Of a DNA stretch of 44,987 nt, positions 1-6,486 are shown in pieces. The notes beneath the pieces were generated by a model that saw only the letters and a program-made list of their open reading frames with translations, ran no database searches and had not been told where the DNA came from. The stretch is from Clostridia bacterium (lineage in GTDB: Bacteria > Bacillota > Clostridia > Oscillospirales > SIG627). The position numbers and the translations under genes were made by a program. The first letter of the stretch is position 1; each line of letters starts with the position of its first letter. The stretch spans positions 1 through 44,987 of the forward strand of contig JAFSID010000031.1 of NCBI GenBank assembly GCA_017439965.1. Reading direction: 5' to 3'.

Positions 1-125
1 CGTAGGGCTACGATTTCGCTATTGCTTCTTCTCTCCCACACCTCACGGTGTGAAACTTGCAAGGTGCTTTTGAGTTCGTCGGTAACTACGCCTCGGTGGA
101 CTTTCACCACAGAGCATTGATATGC
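1..125. other. unassigned hairpin-rich segment at left edge
   Basis: No gene is recognised. The segment contains short perfect hairpins: CGTAG/CTACG at 1-12, CACACC/GGTGTG with a four-base loop at 37-52, and GGTG/CACC at 95-108. A reading frame is open on the plus strand from the edge to a stop near 120, but it has no start or ribosome site in view and a low-complexity Leu/Ser/Thr composition, so I do not call it a gene. It may be the edge of a dispersed intergenic element; this is inference. Confidence 0.3.
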
Positions 126-138
126 CCGTCATACGCAA

Positions 139-166
139 AAAAAGAGCAGAAATTCTGCTCTTTTTT
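139..166 (-). terminator. rho-independent terminator after SPFH gene
   Basis: An 11-bp near-perfect stem (AAAGAGCAGAA / TTCTGCTCTTT) is flanked by A-runs and T-runs on both sides. It lies three bases beyond the stop of the SPFH gene. It could work in both directions. Confidence 0.85.
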
Positions 167-168
167 AT

Positions 169-1272
169 TTACTCCGTTCTTTTACCGACGAGTCCCGAAA
201 GAAGCGTCACAAGGTCGGTATTGCCGTTGAGATTTATGCTTCCTACGTTTTCGCAGATGCGCTCGATAAATTCAAGCTCCTTGAGCTTATAAAGAGTCGC
301 ATTTTCCTCCATAAGCTTTGCCGTATTGAGAAGAGAGCGTGTGGAGGCAACCTCCTCACGACGCGCGATAACGTTAGCCTGCGCGCGCTTTTCAGCGACG
401 AGCACGGTATTCATTATCTCACGGATCTCACCAGGCAAAATCAAATCCTTGACACCTGCTCCCGTAAACTCGACGAATTGACTTATCTCGCAGGACTTGA
501 GAGAGTCAAAGACCGCCTTTGACGCCATATCCTTGCTCTCAAGAAGCTCGTCAAGTCTGTGTGCGCCCACGTAATCACGAAGGGCAAGCTGAGCCGTGAG
601 GTAGATTGCCTCCTCAAAGCTATCGTGACTTGAAACGAGTCCGACAGGGTCGGTTACGCGATAGGTGTAAACGAGGTTTACACGAACGCTCACCTTGTCA
701 AGCGTGAGCATCTCCTGACCGTTTATCTCCTCCTTGACGGCACGGGTGCAAACGGTTAAGGTATCAACCCTCGAAGCGCTGTTCCAGAAGTAATACACGC
801 CCGAATCAAGCACACGCTGAAATTTTTGGTCAATATAAAGCAAAGACTTGTGATACTCGGGCACTATGATTTCCCTGTAAAGAAAAGAGGGTATCATCGG
901 GAAGATATAACTCGGCACGCTTCCGTCAACCTCGGTTTTGGAGATATCAACCGTCTGAAAGGTGTGAGTATCGAAAACACTCCAGAAGGCGTGCTTACCC
1001 GTGGTAAGAAGCTCACGGAATGCGCCGTTGACGAAGTGGAGAGCATACTCACGGTCTCCCATCTCAACGGTCGTTGCCGAGGCGTTTACCTCGGGGTCTG
1101 CAAGAAGAGTATCGAGAGTACACATCTCAGGATGTATCTCGTTGCACAAATCAAGGGTCTTTATTACAGTATTACCCCATTCGGTATATACTCCTGCCTT
1201 AAGCATCTTGACGTATCTGCCTCTCTTGAACAAAAGTCCTCTCTGGTTGTCTGCTATAACTATTCTTTTCAT
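169..1272 (-). CDS. SPFH/Band 7 (slipin-like) domain protein
   Basis: A 367-residue protein related to the SPFH (stomatin/prohibitin/flotillin/HflKC) superfamily, which builds ring-like scaffolds, usually at membranes. The core (about 170-290) shows the family pattern: a beta-rich part with TVCTRAVKEEINGQEMLTLD, then VYTYRVTDPVGLV, and an Ala/Arg/Glu-rich helix (VAEKRAQANVIARREEVAST, about 300-320) that suggests coiled-coil oligomerisation. There is no N-terminal membrane segment, so it would be soluble or peripheral, unlike classic slipins. The start is supported by AAGGAGG eight bases upstream of the ATG. It appears monocistronic. The family assignment is good; the cellular role is unknown. 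Confidence 0.8.
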   Translation of the reverse strand: MKRIVIADNQRGLLFKRGRYVKMLKAGVYTEWGNTVIKTLDLCNEIHPEMCTLDTLLADPEVNASATTVEMGDREYALHFVNGAFRELLTTGKHAFWSVFDTHTFQTVDISKTEVDGSVPSYIFPMIPSFLYREIIVPEYHKSLLYIDQKFQRVLDSGVYYFWNSASRVDTLTVCTRAVKEEINGQEMLTLDKVSVRVNLVYTYRVTDPVGLVSSHDSFEEAIYLTAQLALRDYVGAHRLDELLESKDMASKAVFDSLKSCEISQFVEFTGAGVKDLILPGEIREIMNTVLVAEKRAQANVIARREEVASTRSLLNTAKLMEENATLYKLKELEFIERICENVGSINLNGNTDLVTLLSGLVGKRTE

Positions 1273-1295
1273 AATATGTAATCCTCCTTAAAGGT

Positions 1296-1460
1296 AAAAA
1301 ATTCGGTGGCTGACCGTGAAGGGTAACGGTTGAAAAATTTAGTATACCGAAGGAAAGACGGTTAACTCATCAACGGATGAATTAAAGCACCTGACCTTGC
1401 AGTATGCGGTATCCTTTTTCAAGCAGGGTCACCGACCCGTGTCAGCCGTCAGGGTTAAAG
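1296..1460 (-). other. structured leader region of the SPFH gene (unassigned)
   Basis: Non-coding stretch upstream of the SPFH ribosome site. Nested complementarity is visible: GGCTGAC (1308-1314) with GTCAGCC (1441-1447), CCTGAC (1390-1395) with GTCAGG (1448-1453), a GGGTC/GACCC hairpin at 1426-1438, and CATC/GATG at 1368-1379. The two long pairings share adjacent 3' arms, so they could form a multibranch leader. No riboswitch class is recognised. Confidence 0.35.
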
Positions 1461-1499
1461 CTTTTGGTAAAAATCAAAATTTAGTGATACAATTTCACT

Positions 1500-1640
1500 T
1501 TTTTCATAACGGGGAGTCGAACCCCTCCGCATAAGAACGGATAACCCTTTGCAAGCTCCACTCCGGAACACACGAGCGGTATAACCGAGTGCGCCGCGGT
1601 GAGAAATACACCTGCCACAAGCTTCGTTTGCATTCACATT
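1500..1640 (-). other. unassigned structured element with tRNA-like T-arm
   Basis: On the minus strand a GGGG-TTCGACT-CCCC hairpin (about 1510-1524) has the exact loop of a tRNA T-arm. It is preceded directly by a TCCG/CGGA hairpin, and CGGT/ACCG pairs near 1577-1587. No matching acceptor stem or CCA end is found, so I do not call a tRNA. A 60-codon ORF crosses it (1455-1637) but its Arg/Ser/Gly/Cys-rich composition looks like translated structured DNA. It could be a tRNA relic, a small RNA or a dispersed repeat. Confidence 0.35.
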
Positions 1641-1668
1641 TTACCAAACGGGGATAATATTATCACGG

Positions 1669-1695
1669 AAAAAAAGCTGCGAAAACAAAGCGGCT
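1669..1695 (-). terminator. second terminator-like hairpin downstream of WYL genes
   Basis: On the minus strand AGCCGC pairs with GCAGCT (six pairs, one G-U) and is followed by a run of seven T. It lies 45 bases downstream of a stronger terminator and may back it up. Confidence 0.55.
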
Positions 1696-1704
1696 GGCAA
1701 TTCA

Positions 1705-1742
1705 TAAAAAAATGAGGCTTAAGTCATATGACTTAAACCTCA
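1705..1742 (-). terminator. rho-independent terminator of the WYL operon
   Basis: A 15-bp stem (1713-1727 with 1728-1742, one C/A mismatch) with almost no loop is followed on the minus strand by a T-run. The stem includes the stop codon of the WYL gene. Confidence 0.8.
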
Positions 1743-2648
1743 AATTTTTATGCTCATTTGCTTTTTCAAGCGGTCGATTATAAGCTCACGGAAGCTCTGT
1801 GGCTCCACCACCTCAACGAAAGGACCGAAGCGGAGAATACGGATGACCATCTCGGTTTCATCGTCAACGCTGTAATTGACACGCACGGTATAATCACCGT
1901 TGTCAAGCCTTTCTGCGTACTTCTCAAAGTGCGCGAAGTGAAGCATACATCTTTCGAGAGCGTTGCGCTCGTCACGGATACGGAGAGTGACCGAGCAGGT
2001 CTCGGGAGGAGATATTTTTTCACGGATGGGCGGAGAACCCTTTACCGCAGTTACCCTTAAAACTCTGTTGAGATTAAAGGTGGTAAGACTGCGTGAGCCA
2101 CGGGCAATAAGTCGGAATTTATCGTCCTTCTCGGAATACTCAAGCCTTTCGGGTAAAACGCAGAATACGACCTCGTCACCGTGACGGCTCAGATAGGTTA
2201 TACGAAGAGGAGTATTTTCACGAAGTCCCTTGAGTATATTTCTGAAGCGTATTATATATCCCTCGTCCTCAAAATCGTCTCCGTCAAGATACTTATCGTA
2301 CACAAGATAATCCTCCGACGTGAAGAGAGGCTCAACCTCCTCAAGACCCTCTATCTCAATTCCGAAAAGCTTTACGCGAGGATCAAGCATTACAGCCTTA
2401 AGCCAACGCTTCTGCAAAAGAGTTAACGGAAGAGTGGGCTTATTTTTAATCGGGGTTTCAAGGCTTGGTGTGATAATCTGCCATTTACCGCTCCTGAGTG
2501 ACGGGAGCACCTCTAAAACGCTTTCGGAAAAAGCCTTGTCACACACAGCCTCACGAAGCCTTTTCTCGTCACGCTCACCGCTGATTACAAGCGTTATTAT
2601 TTCGGCAACGGCGTTATAATAGGCAGAATAAAGCTCGCTGAAAATCAT
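1740..2648 (-). CDS. WYL-domain protein (second of a pair)
   Basis: A 302-residue WYL-family protein. The WYL-type beta core is around 135-215 (RITYLSRHGDEVVFCVLPERLEYSEKD, then FRLIARG and FNLNRVLRVT), and the C-terminal WCX-like extension ends with FGPFVEVVEPQSFRELI. WYL domains in bacterial regulators bind nucleic acid or small ligands, and many WYL proteins answer DNA damage or control defence genes. No N-terminal winged helix is evident, unlike standard members. The ATG overlaps the stop of the upstream WYL gene by four bases (ATGA), so the two are translationally coupled and probably work together, as in PafBC-like pairs. The target is unknown. Confidence 0.8.
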   Translation of the reverse strand: MIFSELYSAYYNAVAEIITLVISGERDEKRLREAVCDKAFSESVLEVLPSLRSGKWQIITPSLETPIKNKPTLPLTLLQKRWLKAVMLDPRVKLFGIEIEGLEEVEPLFTSEDYLVYDKYLDGDDFEDEGYIIRFRNILKGLRENTPLRITYLSRHGDEVVFCVLPERLEYSEKDDKFRLIARGSRSLTTFNLNRVLRVTAVKGSPPIREKISPPETCSVTLRIRDERNALERCMLHFAHFEKYAERLDNGDYTVRVNYSVDDETEMVIRILRFGPFVEVVEPQSFRELIIDRLKKQMSIKI

Positions 2649-3889
2649 TCCTCATCACCTCCCAAGCCGTAAAGACGATAGGTTTCACGAAGGTCATCGC
2701 GGAAGCGGTTTTCAAGCGTTCTGTTTGAAAACTTGATTGAGGTTATACGGCAGACGAAGGAGCGTATCCACGGCAAAAGCTCTCCCGTGTCAAAGACGGT
2801 TGCAGAAAAGCGGTAGTGATTATCATCCACCTTTTCCACAGTGCCAAGTCTCTTTTCACGCTCAAGGCGGTTGACGATATACTCCTCGCCGTCACCTACG
2901 AAAACGGTAAACTCCACCGTTTCAAGATACCTATCGGACTTGGAGCAATTGACTCCCCACATATAGCGACGGGATTTTTCAAGAAGTTCTCGGTAGTTAT
3001 CAAAGCTCGGACATTTATCCCCTATCTCAACCTCGGCAAGATAGTCCACTCTCCAGCTCTTTATACGTCCGTTATTCAAATCAAAGGCAAGAAGGTGCTG
3101 TCTGCCCGTCTGCACGCTGATAAACACCCTTAAGGGCACTATATAAATCTTACACGGAAGCTCTGAGTGACGGGAGTAATTCACGGCGGTGACGGTGCGT
3201 TTCGTGTGCATAGCCTCAAAGAGACGCACAAGAATATCGCTGTCAAGGGCTGAGGTTATATAATGGTGCTTAAAAGACACCTTATCGGCGTTGTCGGGAT
3301 ATTTATCGAGCAAAAACGAGCCTACGGCACCGCAGGGCATAACCTCCGAAAAGAAGTGTATTCCGTCACAGCTTTCGGGAAGGAGAGTCTCGGGTGAGCG
3401 GAAGTAGAGATTGCTCTTGCCCGACCTTTCCGTGCAGATAATTCCCTCGTTGATATACTCTCGAAGCTTTTTTCTCACCGTAGACTCGTCAAAGAGCATC
3501 GGGCTTGAAAAGGCGGAAAGATACGCATCAAGTCCGTCGAGTATCTCCGGGAGAGTCATTTTAATCTCGGGTGACGACAAGAGGTCAAACAGTATAAAAT
3601 GCAGAGTGATATCCTTATCGGTAAAGCTTTTTGTCTTAAGCCCCTTATAGAGAGGATTGTGGGCAGAGACACGGCTGTCGATGGATATAAAGGCGTTTTT
3701 GCCGTCACGGGTACGGATAAAGCCCATATGGTCACCGAGCCAGCTTTCAATTCGCCGTCTCTCGTCATCGTAGGAGCGGGCGCTTTTCGAGTCGTACTCC
3801 GACCGACTCTTGAAGCCGTAAACGTAAAACTCACGCATATACGAGCGCACCTTTTCAAAATTCTTTACAAGCTCACGGTATTCCGACAA
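2645..3889 (-). CDS. WYL-domain transcriptional regulator (first of a pair)
   Basis: A 414-residue protein with a helical N-terminus (about 1-170) that includes a possible winged-helix segment (LPEILDGLDAYL...DESTVRKKLREYINEGII, about 112-152) and a central WYL-like domain (about 225-290, TVTAVNYSRHSELPCKIYIVPLRVFI, HLLAFDLNNGRIKSWRVDYL). A WCX-like C-terminal region follows. The start is TTG at 3889, chosen because AGGAGG lies seven bases upstream; the next Met (residue 18) has no such site. It is co-transcribed with the second WYL gene. DNA-binding regulator is the likely role; the signal and targets are not visible. Confidence 0.78.
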   Translation of the reverse strand: MSEYRELVKNFEKVRSYMREFYVYGFKSRSEYDSKSARSYDDERRRIESWLGDHMGFIRTRDGKNAFISIDSRVSAHNPLYKGLKTKSFTDKDITLHFILFDLLSSPEIKMTLPEILDGLDAYLSAFSSPMLFDESTVRKKLREYINEGIICTERSGKSNLYFRSPETLLPESCDGIHFFSEVMPCGAVGSFLLDKYPDNADKVSFKHHYITSALDSDILVRLFEAMHTKRTVTAVNYSRHSELPCKIYIVPLRVFISVQTGRQHLLAFDLNNGRIKSWRVDYLAEVEIGDKCPSFDNYRELLEKSRRYMWGVNCSKSDRYLETVEFTVFVGDGEEYIVNRLEREKRLGTVEKVDDNHYRFSATVFDTGELLPWIRSFVCRITSIKFSNRTLENRFRDDLRETYRLYGLGGDEE

Positions 3890-3919
3890 AATATCACCTC
3901 CTATTACAAGTCTTTATAT

Positions 3920-3925
3920 ATTATA
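3920..3925 (-). promoter_or_regulatory. candidate -10 box for WYL operon
   Basis: A perfect TATAAT on the minus strand lies 31 bases before the TTG start. No good -35 hexamer is seen 17 bases upstream, so an extra activator or an upstream transcript is possible. Confidence 0.4.
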
Positions 3926-3940
3926 AAATCAGTGAACAAT

Positions 3941-4030
3941 TCAGATGCCACTTGTTTTTATGCACTCAACATAAAGAATACCAAAATCATCATTATAACG
4001 AAAATAGGAATAGGCATTTATTAAACTCAT
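3941..4030 (-). CDS. possible 29-aa small protein upstream of WYL genes
   Basis: A 29-codon ORF begins with ATG preceded by AAGGTGG at a five-base spacing, which is a good ribosome site for so short a frame. The product starts MSLINAYSYFRYNDD and ends ECIKTSGI; it matches nothing I know. In the next frame 3958-4017 encodes a 19-residue, almost wholly hydrophobic peptide (MPIPIFVIMMILVFFMLSA) without its own clear ribosome site. The frames overlap, so at most one is likely real. It sits between the hairpin array and the WYL pair. It could be a leader peptide, small membrane peptide or chance. Confidence 0.35.
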   Translation of the reverse strand: MSLINAYSYFRYNDDFGILYVECIKTSGI

Positions 4031-4068
4031 ATAAACCACCTTTCCAATACTCTTGTTATTCTTTTTTG

Positions 4069-4278
4069 TCGATATGCAATCTTCGATTGCTCGATATTTT
4101 TACTTCGTAAAATCGATATGTTTTTCGCATTCGCTTAAAACTCGATATGATATAAATCTCGTTGCCGTAAGGCAACATATCGAGTTCGTCAGAACATATC
4201 AAGTCATTTATGACATATCGAAAATCTCGAAAGAGATTTATATCGCTGATTTCATCTTCGATGAAATCATTATATCAC
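4069..4278. repeat. hairpin-ladder array (eight hairpins with 7-nt linkers)
   Basis: Eight perfect or near-perfect hairpins abut 7-nt linkers. Left half: linker TCGATAT at 4069, 4091, 4113 and 4142, with hairpins at 4076-4090, 4098-4112 and 4120-4141 (the third degenerate). Apex: GTTGCC/GGCAAC with GTAA loop at 4161-4176. Right half: linkers ATATCGA or close variants at 4177, 4196, 4215 and 4240, with hairpins at 4184-4195, 4203-4214, 4222-4239 (GAAA loop) and 4247-4269 (10-bp stem). Left and right linkers are reverse complements in nested order, so the whole can fold into stacked four-way junctions. It contains no gene, lies after a terminator, and its function is unknown. Confidence 0.85.
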
Positions 4279-4298
4279 ATTGTTTTTCTTTTTTCAAC

Positions 4299-4327
4299 AA
4301 AAAAAGAAGGGCTCAAAATGAGCCCTT
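4299..4327 (-). terminator. terminator of the histidine kinase operon
   Basis: AAGGGCTC (4307-4314) pairs perfectly with GAGCCCTT (4320-4327) and is followed on the minus strand by a T-rich tract. It lies five bases after the kinase stop codon. Confidence 0.9.
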
Positions 4328-4331
4328 AAAA

Positions 4332-5618
4332 TTATTTGTGAATGACAATTCGTATACTGAACACGCCGTCCTCTATCTTATAGTCAACCACCGCGTTATG
4401 CTTCTCGCAAAAGGCAACGGTCGAGCGTACTCCTATTCCGTGACCTACCTCACGGTTGACGGGAGCGCCTCTGGAATCAATCTCAACCTCACCCTCAAAG
4501 GGATTGCTTATAGAAAAAATAAGCTGAGGAGACTGAATGCATTTACACTTGATATATCTCTTCTCCTCGGGAAGATTCTCGCAGGCAATAATTGCGTTTT
4601 CAAGCGCGTTTGCGATAACTACCGAAAGCTCCTCGGGAGGAACGGGCAGAGTCTGTTCAAGAGAGAGCGAATGCTCAACGCGTATTCCCTTCTCAGTAGC
4701 AAGACCGATATAATAGCTGAACACCGCATCAAGAACGGTATTGACACAGTAGCGCTCGTGAATGGGAGTCTCAAGAGCCTCCTCTGTCACGTTGGCAATA
4801 TACTCACGGGCACTTGACAAGTCGTCCTTTTGAAGCATCATATCAATGGTCTGAAGTCGGTGACGGAGATTATGCCTTTCAAAGCGTACTCTTTTATCTG
4901 CCTCGGTCATATGTGAGATGCGTCTTTGCATATGGTTTGACTGAAGTATCCACAGCTCCTCTCGGAATCTTGCTTCGTTAAGCTTCAACTGATTAAACAA
5001 AAGCAAAAAGATGTTTATGTACATAAGACTCATAAGGAAAATAAAAATCAAAAGAGTCGGCATATCCTCAGGTCTTTCGGTTATTGCCGTCGGAAAAGCA
5101 TTCAGATAAATAAAGACGGTATAAAAAACAATAGCCACAAGGGTAAAGAGCCCCCAACCGACTGTAACGCTTTCCTGGATTTCAAAATACACACGCCTGT
5201 ATTTTTTGACAGATGCGATTTCAATAATCAAAAAGCCGAAAACTCTTATCAAAAACATCAAAACGTTAGTATTGGGAGTAATATAGTAATTCAAAACTGA
5301 CGAAAGAATAATTAAAGCGGCTGAAACCGTATCAACAAGACAGAAGGTAAAGAAAAAGCGAAAATCACGAAGACTTGAAATAATATAAAAGAATATAAAG
5401 GTCGGCAGCACAAGAGTGAGCAGCATAATCTTGCCGTATACGCCAGCACCGTAGACGGTAAGAATTATCATATTTGCCGCAATTATGGGCAAAATAAAAA
5501 TGCAGGAAAGAAGCACCGTTTTTTTAACGGGATACTTAGACCTGAAGAAAACGAGAAAAATTACGGCAGTGTGTATAAGAGACCAATACGCAGAGCTGAG
5601 TCTTAAAATTTCACTCAC
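4332..5618 (-). CDS. GHKL sensor histidine kinase (AgrC-like)
   Basis: A 428-residue membrane kinase. Residues 1-210 contain about six hydrophobic segments; the cytoplasmic part has the dimerisation/phosphoacceptor motif ERHNLRHRL (candidate His249) and a GHKL ATPase domain with N-box (NALENAIIAC) and G-box (GHGIGVRSTV). The truncated ATP-lid form is typical of the HPK10/AgrC group, which senses extracellular peptides in Firmicutes. Its ATG overlaps the stop of the response regulator gene by four bases. No AgrB/AgrD genes adjoin it, so the ligand is unknown. Confidence 0.88.
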   Translation of the reverse strand: MSEILRLSSAYWSLIHTAVIFLVFFRSKYPVKKTVLLSCIFILPIIAANMIILTVYGAGVYGKIMLLTLVLPTFIFFYIISSLRDFRFFFTFCLVDTVSAALIILSSVLNYYITPNTNVLMFLIRVFGFLIIEIASVKKYRRVYFEIQESVTVGWGLFTLVAIVFYTVFIYLNAFPTAITERPEDMPTLLIFIFLMSLMYINIFLLLFNQLKLNEARFREELWILQSNHMQRRISHMTEADKRVRFERHNLRHRLQTIDMMLQKDDLSSAREYIANVTEEALETPIHERYCVNTVLDAVFSYYIGLATEKGIRVEHSLSLEQTLPVPPEELSVVIANALENAIIACENLPEEKRYIKCKCIQSPQLIFSISNPFEGEVEIDSRGAPVNREVGHGIGVRSTVAFCEKHNAVVDYKIEDGVFSIRIVIHK

Positions 5619-6349
5619 TTTTTATCTACCTCCGTCCAATAGTCAAGCCAAGCAGTCAACACATCTGAATAGGACTTTTTCGGAAGGTGAAGCTCGGTGT
5701 CAATTACGTTAAAATTAGCCACATCCTTCTTAACGGCTTTTACGTAATGAAGATTTAAAACGTAGCTTGCTCCGCATCGGCAAAAGCGAGGGTCGTTAAG
5801 AATCGGCTGTATAGACTCCGCGAAGGAAACTCTCTGCTGATTGCAGCGAATGACCTCGCCGTTCGTCATATGATAGCAAACGCGTCTGTCGGAAAACTCA
5901 ATGTATACGATTTTATTAAACGGAACAAGCTCAACTCCTTCAGCGGTCTTGGCGGAAATAAACGAGGTGCGCTTGATACCAACGTCCTCAAAGACTTTGT
6001 CAAGCACCTCAAAAAGCTTCTTCTTATCAATCGGCTTGATAAGATAATTAAAAGCTCCGACCGAATATGCTTCAACGGCAAATTCACGGGTGCTCGTCAA
6101 AAAGACGATGGGAGCTACCACTCTCTTCTCACGAAGCACGGTGGCAACGTCGATACCCGTCATATCAGGCATTACAACGTCAAGCAGATATACGTCAAAC
6201 GTAGCTCCGTTTCCCAAAAGGTCATACGGGGAGGTGAAAATATGCAGGCTTATATCGAGCTCGGAATGAGCGTCGCGGTACTCCCTTATCAGAGAAGCGG
6301 TAGCTTCAAGATAAATTTGCTCATCATCTAAAATGGCTATATCAAGCAC
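5615..6349 (-). CDS. LytTR-family response regulator (AgrA-like)
   Basis: A 244-residue protein with an N-terminal receiver (LDIAILDDE acidic pair, phosphoacceptor Asp57 in YLLDVVMPD, conserved Lys in LIKPI near 110) and a C-terminal LytTR DNA-binding domain (about 140-240; IVYIEFSDRR, RCGASYVLNLHYVKAV). The start is GTG at 6349, seven bases after GGAGG; a longer frame to 6451 runs across the promoter and is rejected. It pairs with the downstream GHKL kinase as a two-component system. LytTR regulators bind direct repeats upstream of targets; none is identified here. Confidence 0.9.
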   Translation of the reverse strand: MLDIAILDDEQIYLEATASLIREYRDAHSELDISLHIFTSPYDLLGNGATFDVYLLDVVMPDMTGIDVATVLREKRVVAPIVFLTSTREFAVEAYSVGAFNYLIKPIDKKKLFEVLDKVFEDVGIKRTSFISAKTAEGVELVPFNKIVYIEFSDRRVCYHMTNGEVIRCNQQRVSFAESIQPILNDPRFCRCGASYVLNLHYVKAVKKDVANFNVIDTELHLPKKSYSDVLTAWLDYWTEVDKK

Positions 6350-6385
6350 GGCATTACCTCCTTTTTTGATGTAAATAACTATATT

Positions 6386-6414
6386 ATTATAACATATTTT
6401 TTTATCACTTACAA
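6386..6414 (-). promoter_or_regulatory. promoter of the LytTR/GHKL operon
   Basis: TTGTAA (complement at 6409-6414), 17-bp spacer and a perfect TATAAT (complement at 6386-6391) on the minus strand, 37 bases upstream of the GTG start. Confidence 0.8.
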
Positions 6415-6438
6415 CCGCGCAAGCTTGCATTTTATGTG

Positions 6439-6486
6439 AAAAAATGGACATTATCCGTGAAATTTGGGGATAATGTCCATTTTTTG
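6439..6486 (-). terminator. terminator of the HTH-PfkB gene
   Basis: A 16-bp perfect stem (6441-6456 with 6468-6483) is bordered by A-runs and T-runs on both sides. It starts within four bases of the stop of the HTH-PfkB gene. Confidence 0.9.

Noticed and set aside
1455-1637. 60-codon ORF on the minus strand
   Set aside because: It overlaps the structured T-arm-like element, has no ribosome site and its Cys/Arg/Gly composition matches translated structured DNA.
1500-1640. complete tRNA, selC or tmRNA
   Set aside because: Only a T-arm-like hairpin fits; no acceptor stem, D-arm or tmRNA 5' end can be paired.
4069-4278. CRISPR array
   Set aside because: The conserved units are only 7 bp, the intervening sequences are self-complementary hairpins rather than spacers, and there are no cas genes.
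4053-4817. 254-codon plus-strand ORF
   Set aside because: It runs through the hairpin ladder and then antisense to the histidine kinase, with no ribosome site.
6350-6451. N-terminal extension of the LytTR regulator
   Set aside because: It spans the promoter, and GTG at 6349 has a perfect ribosome site.
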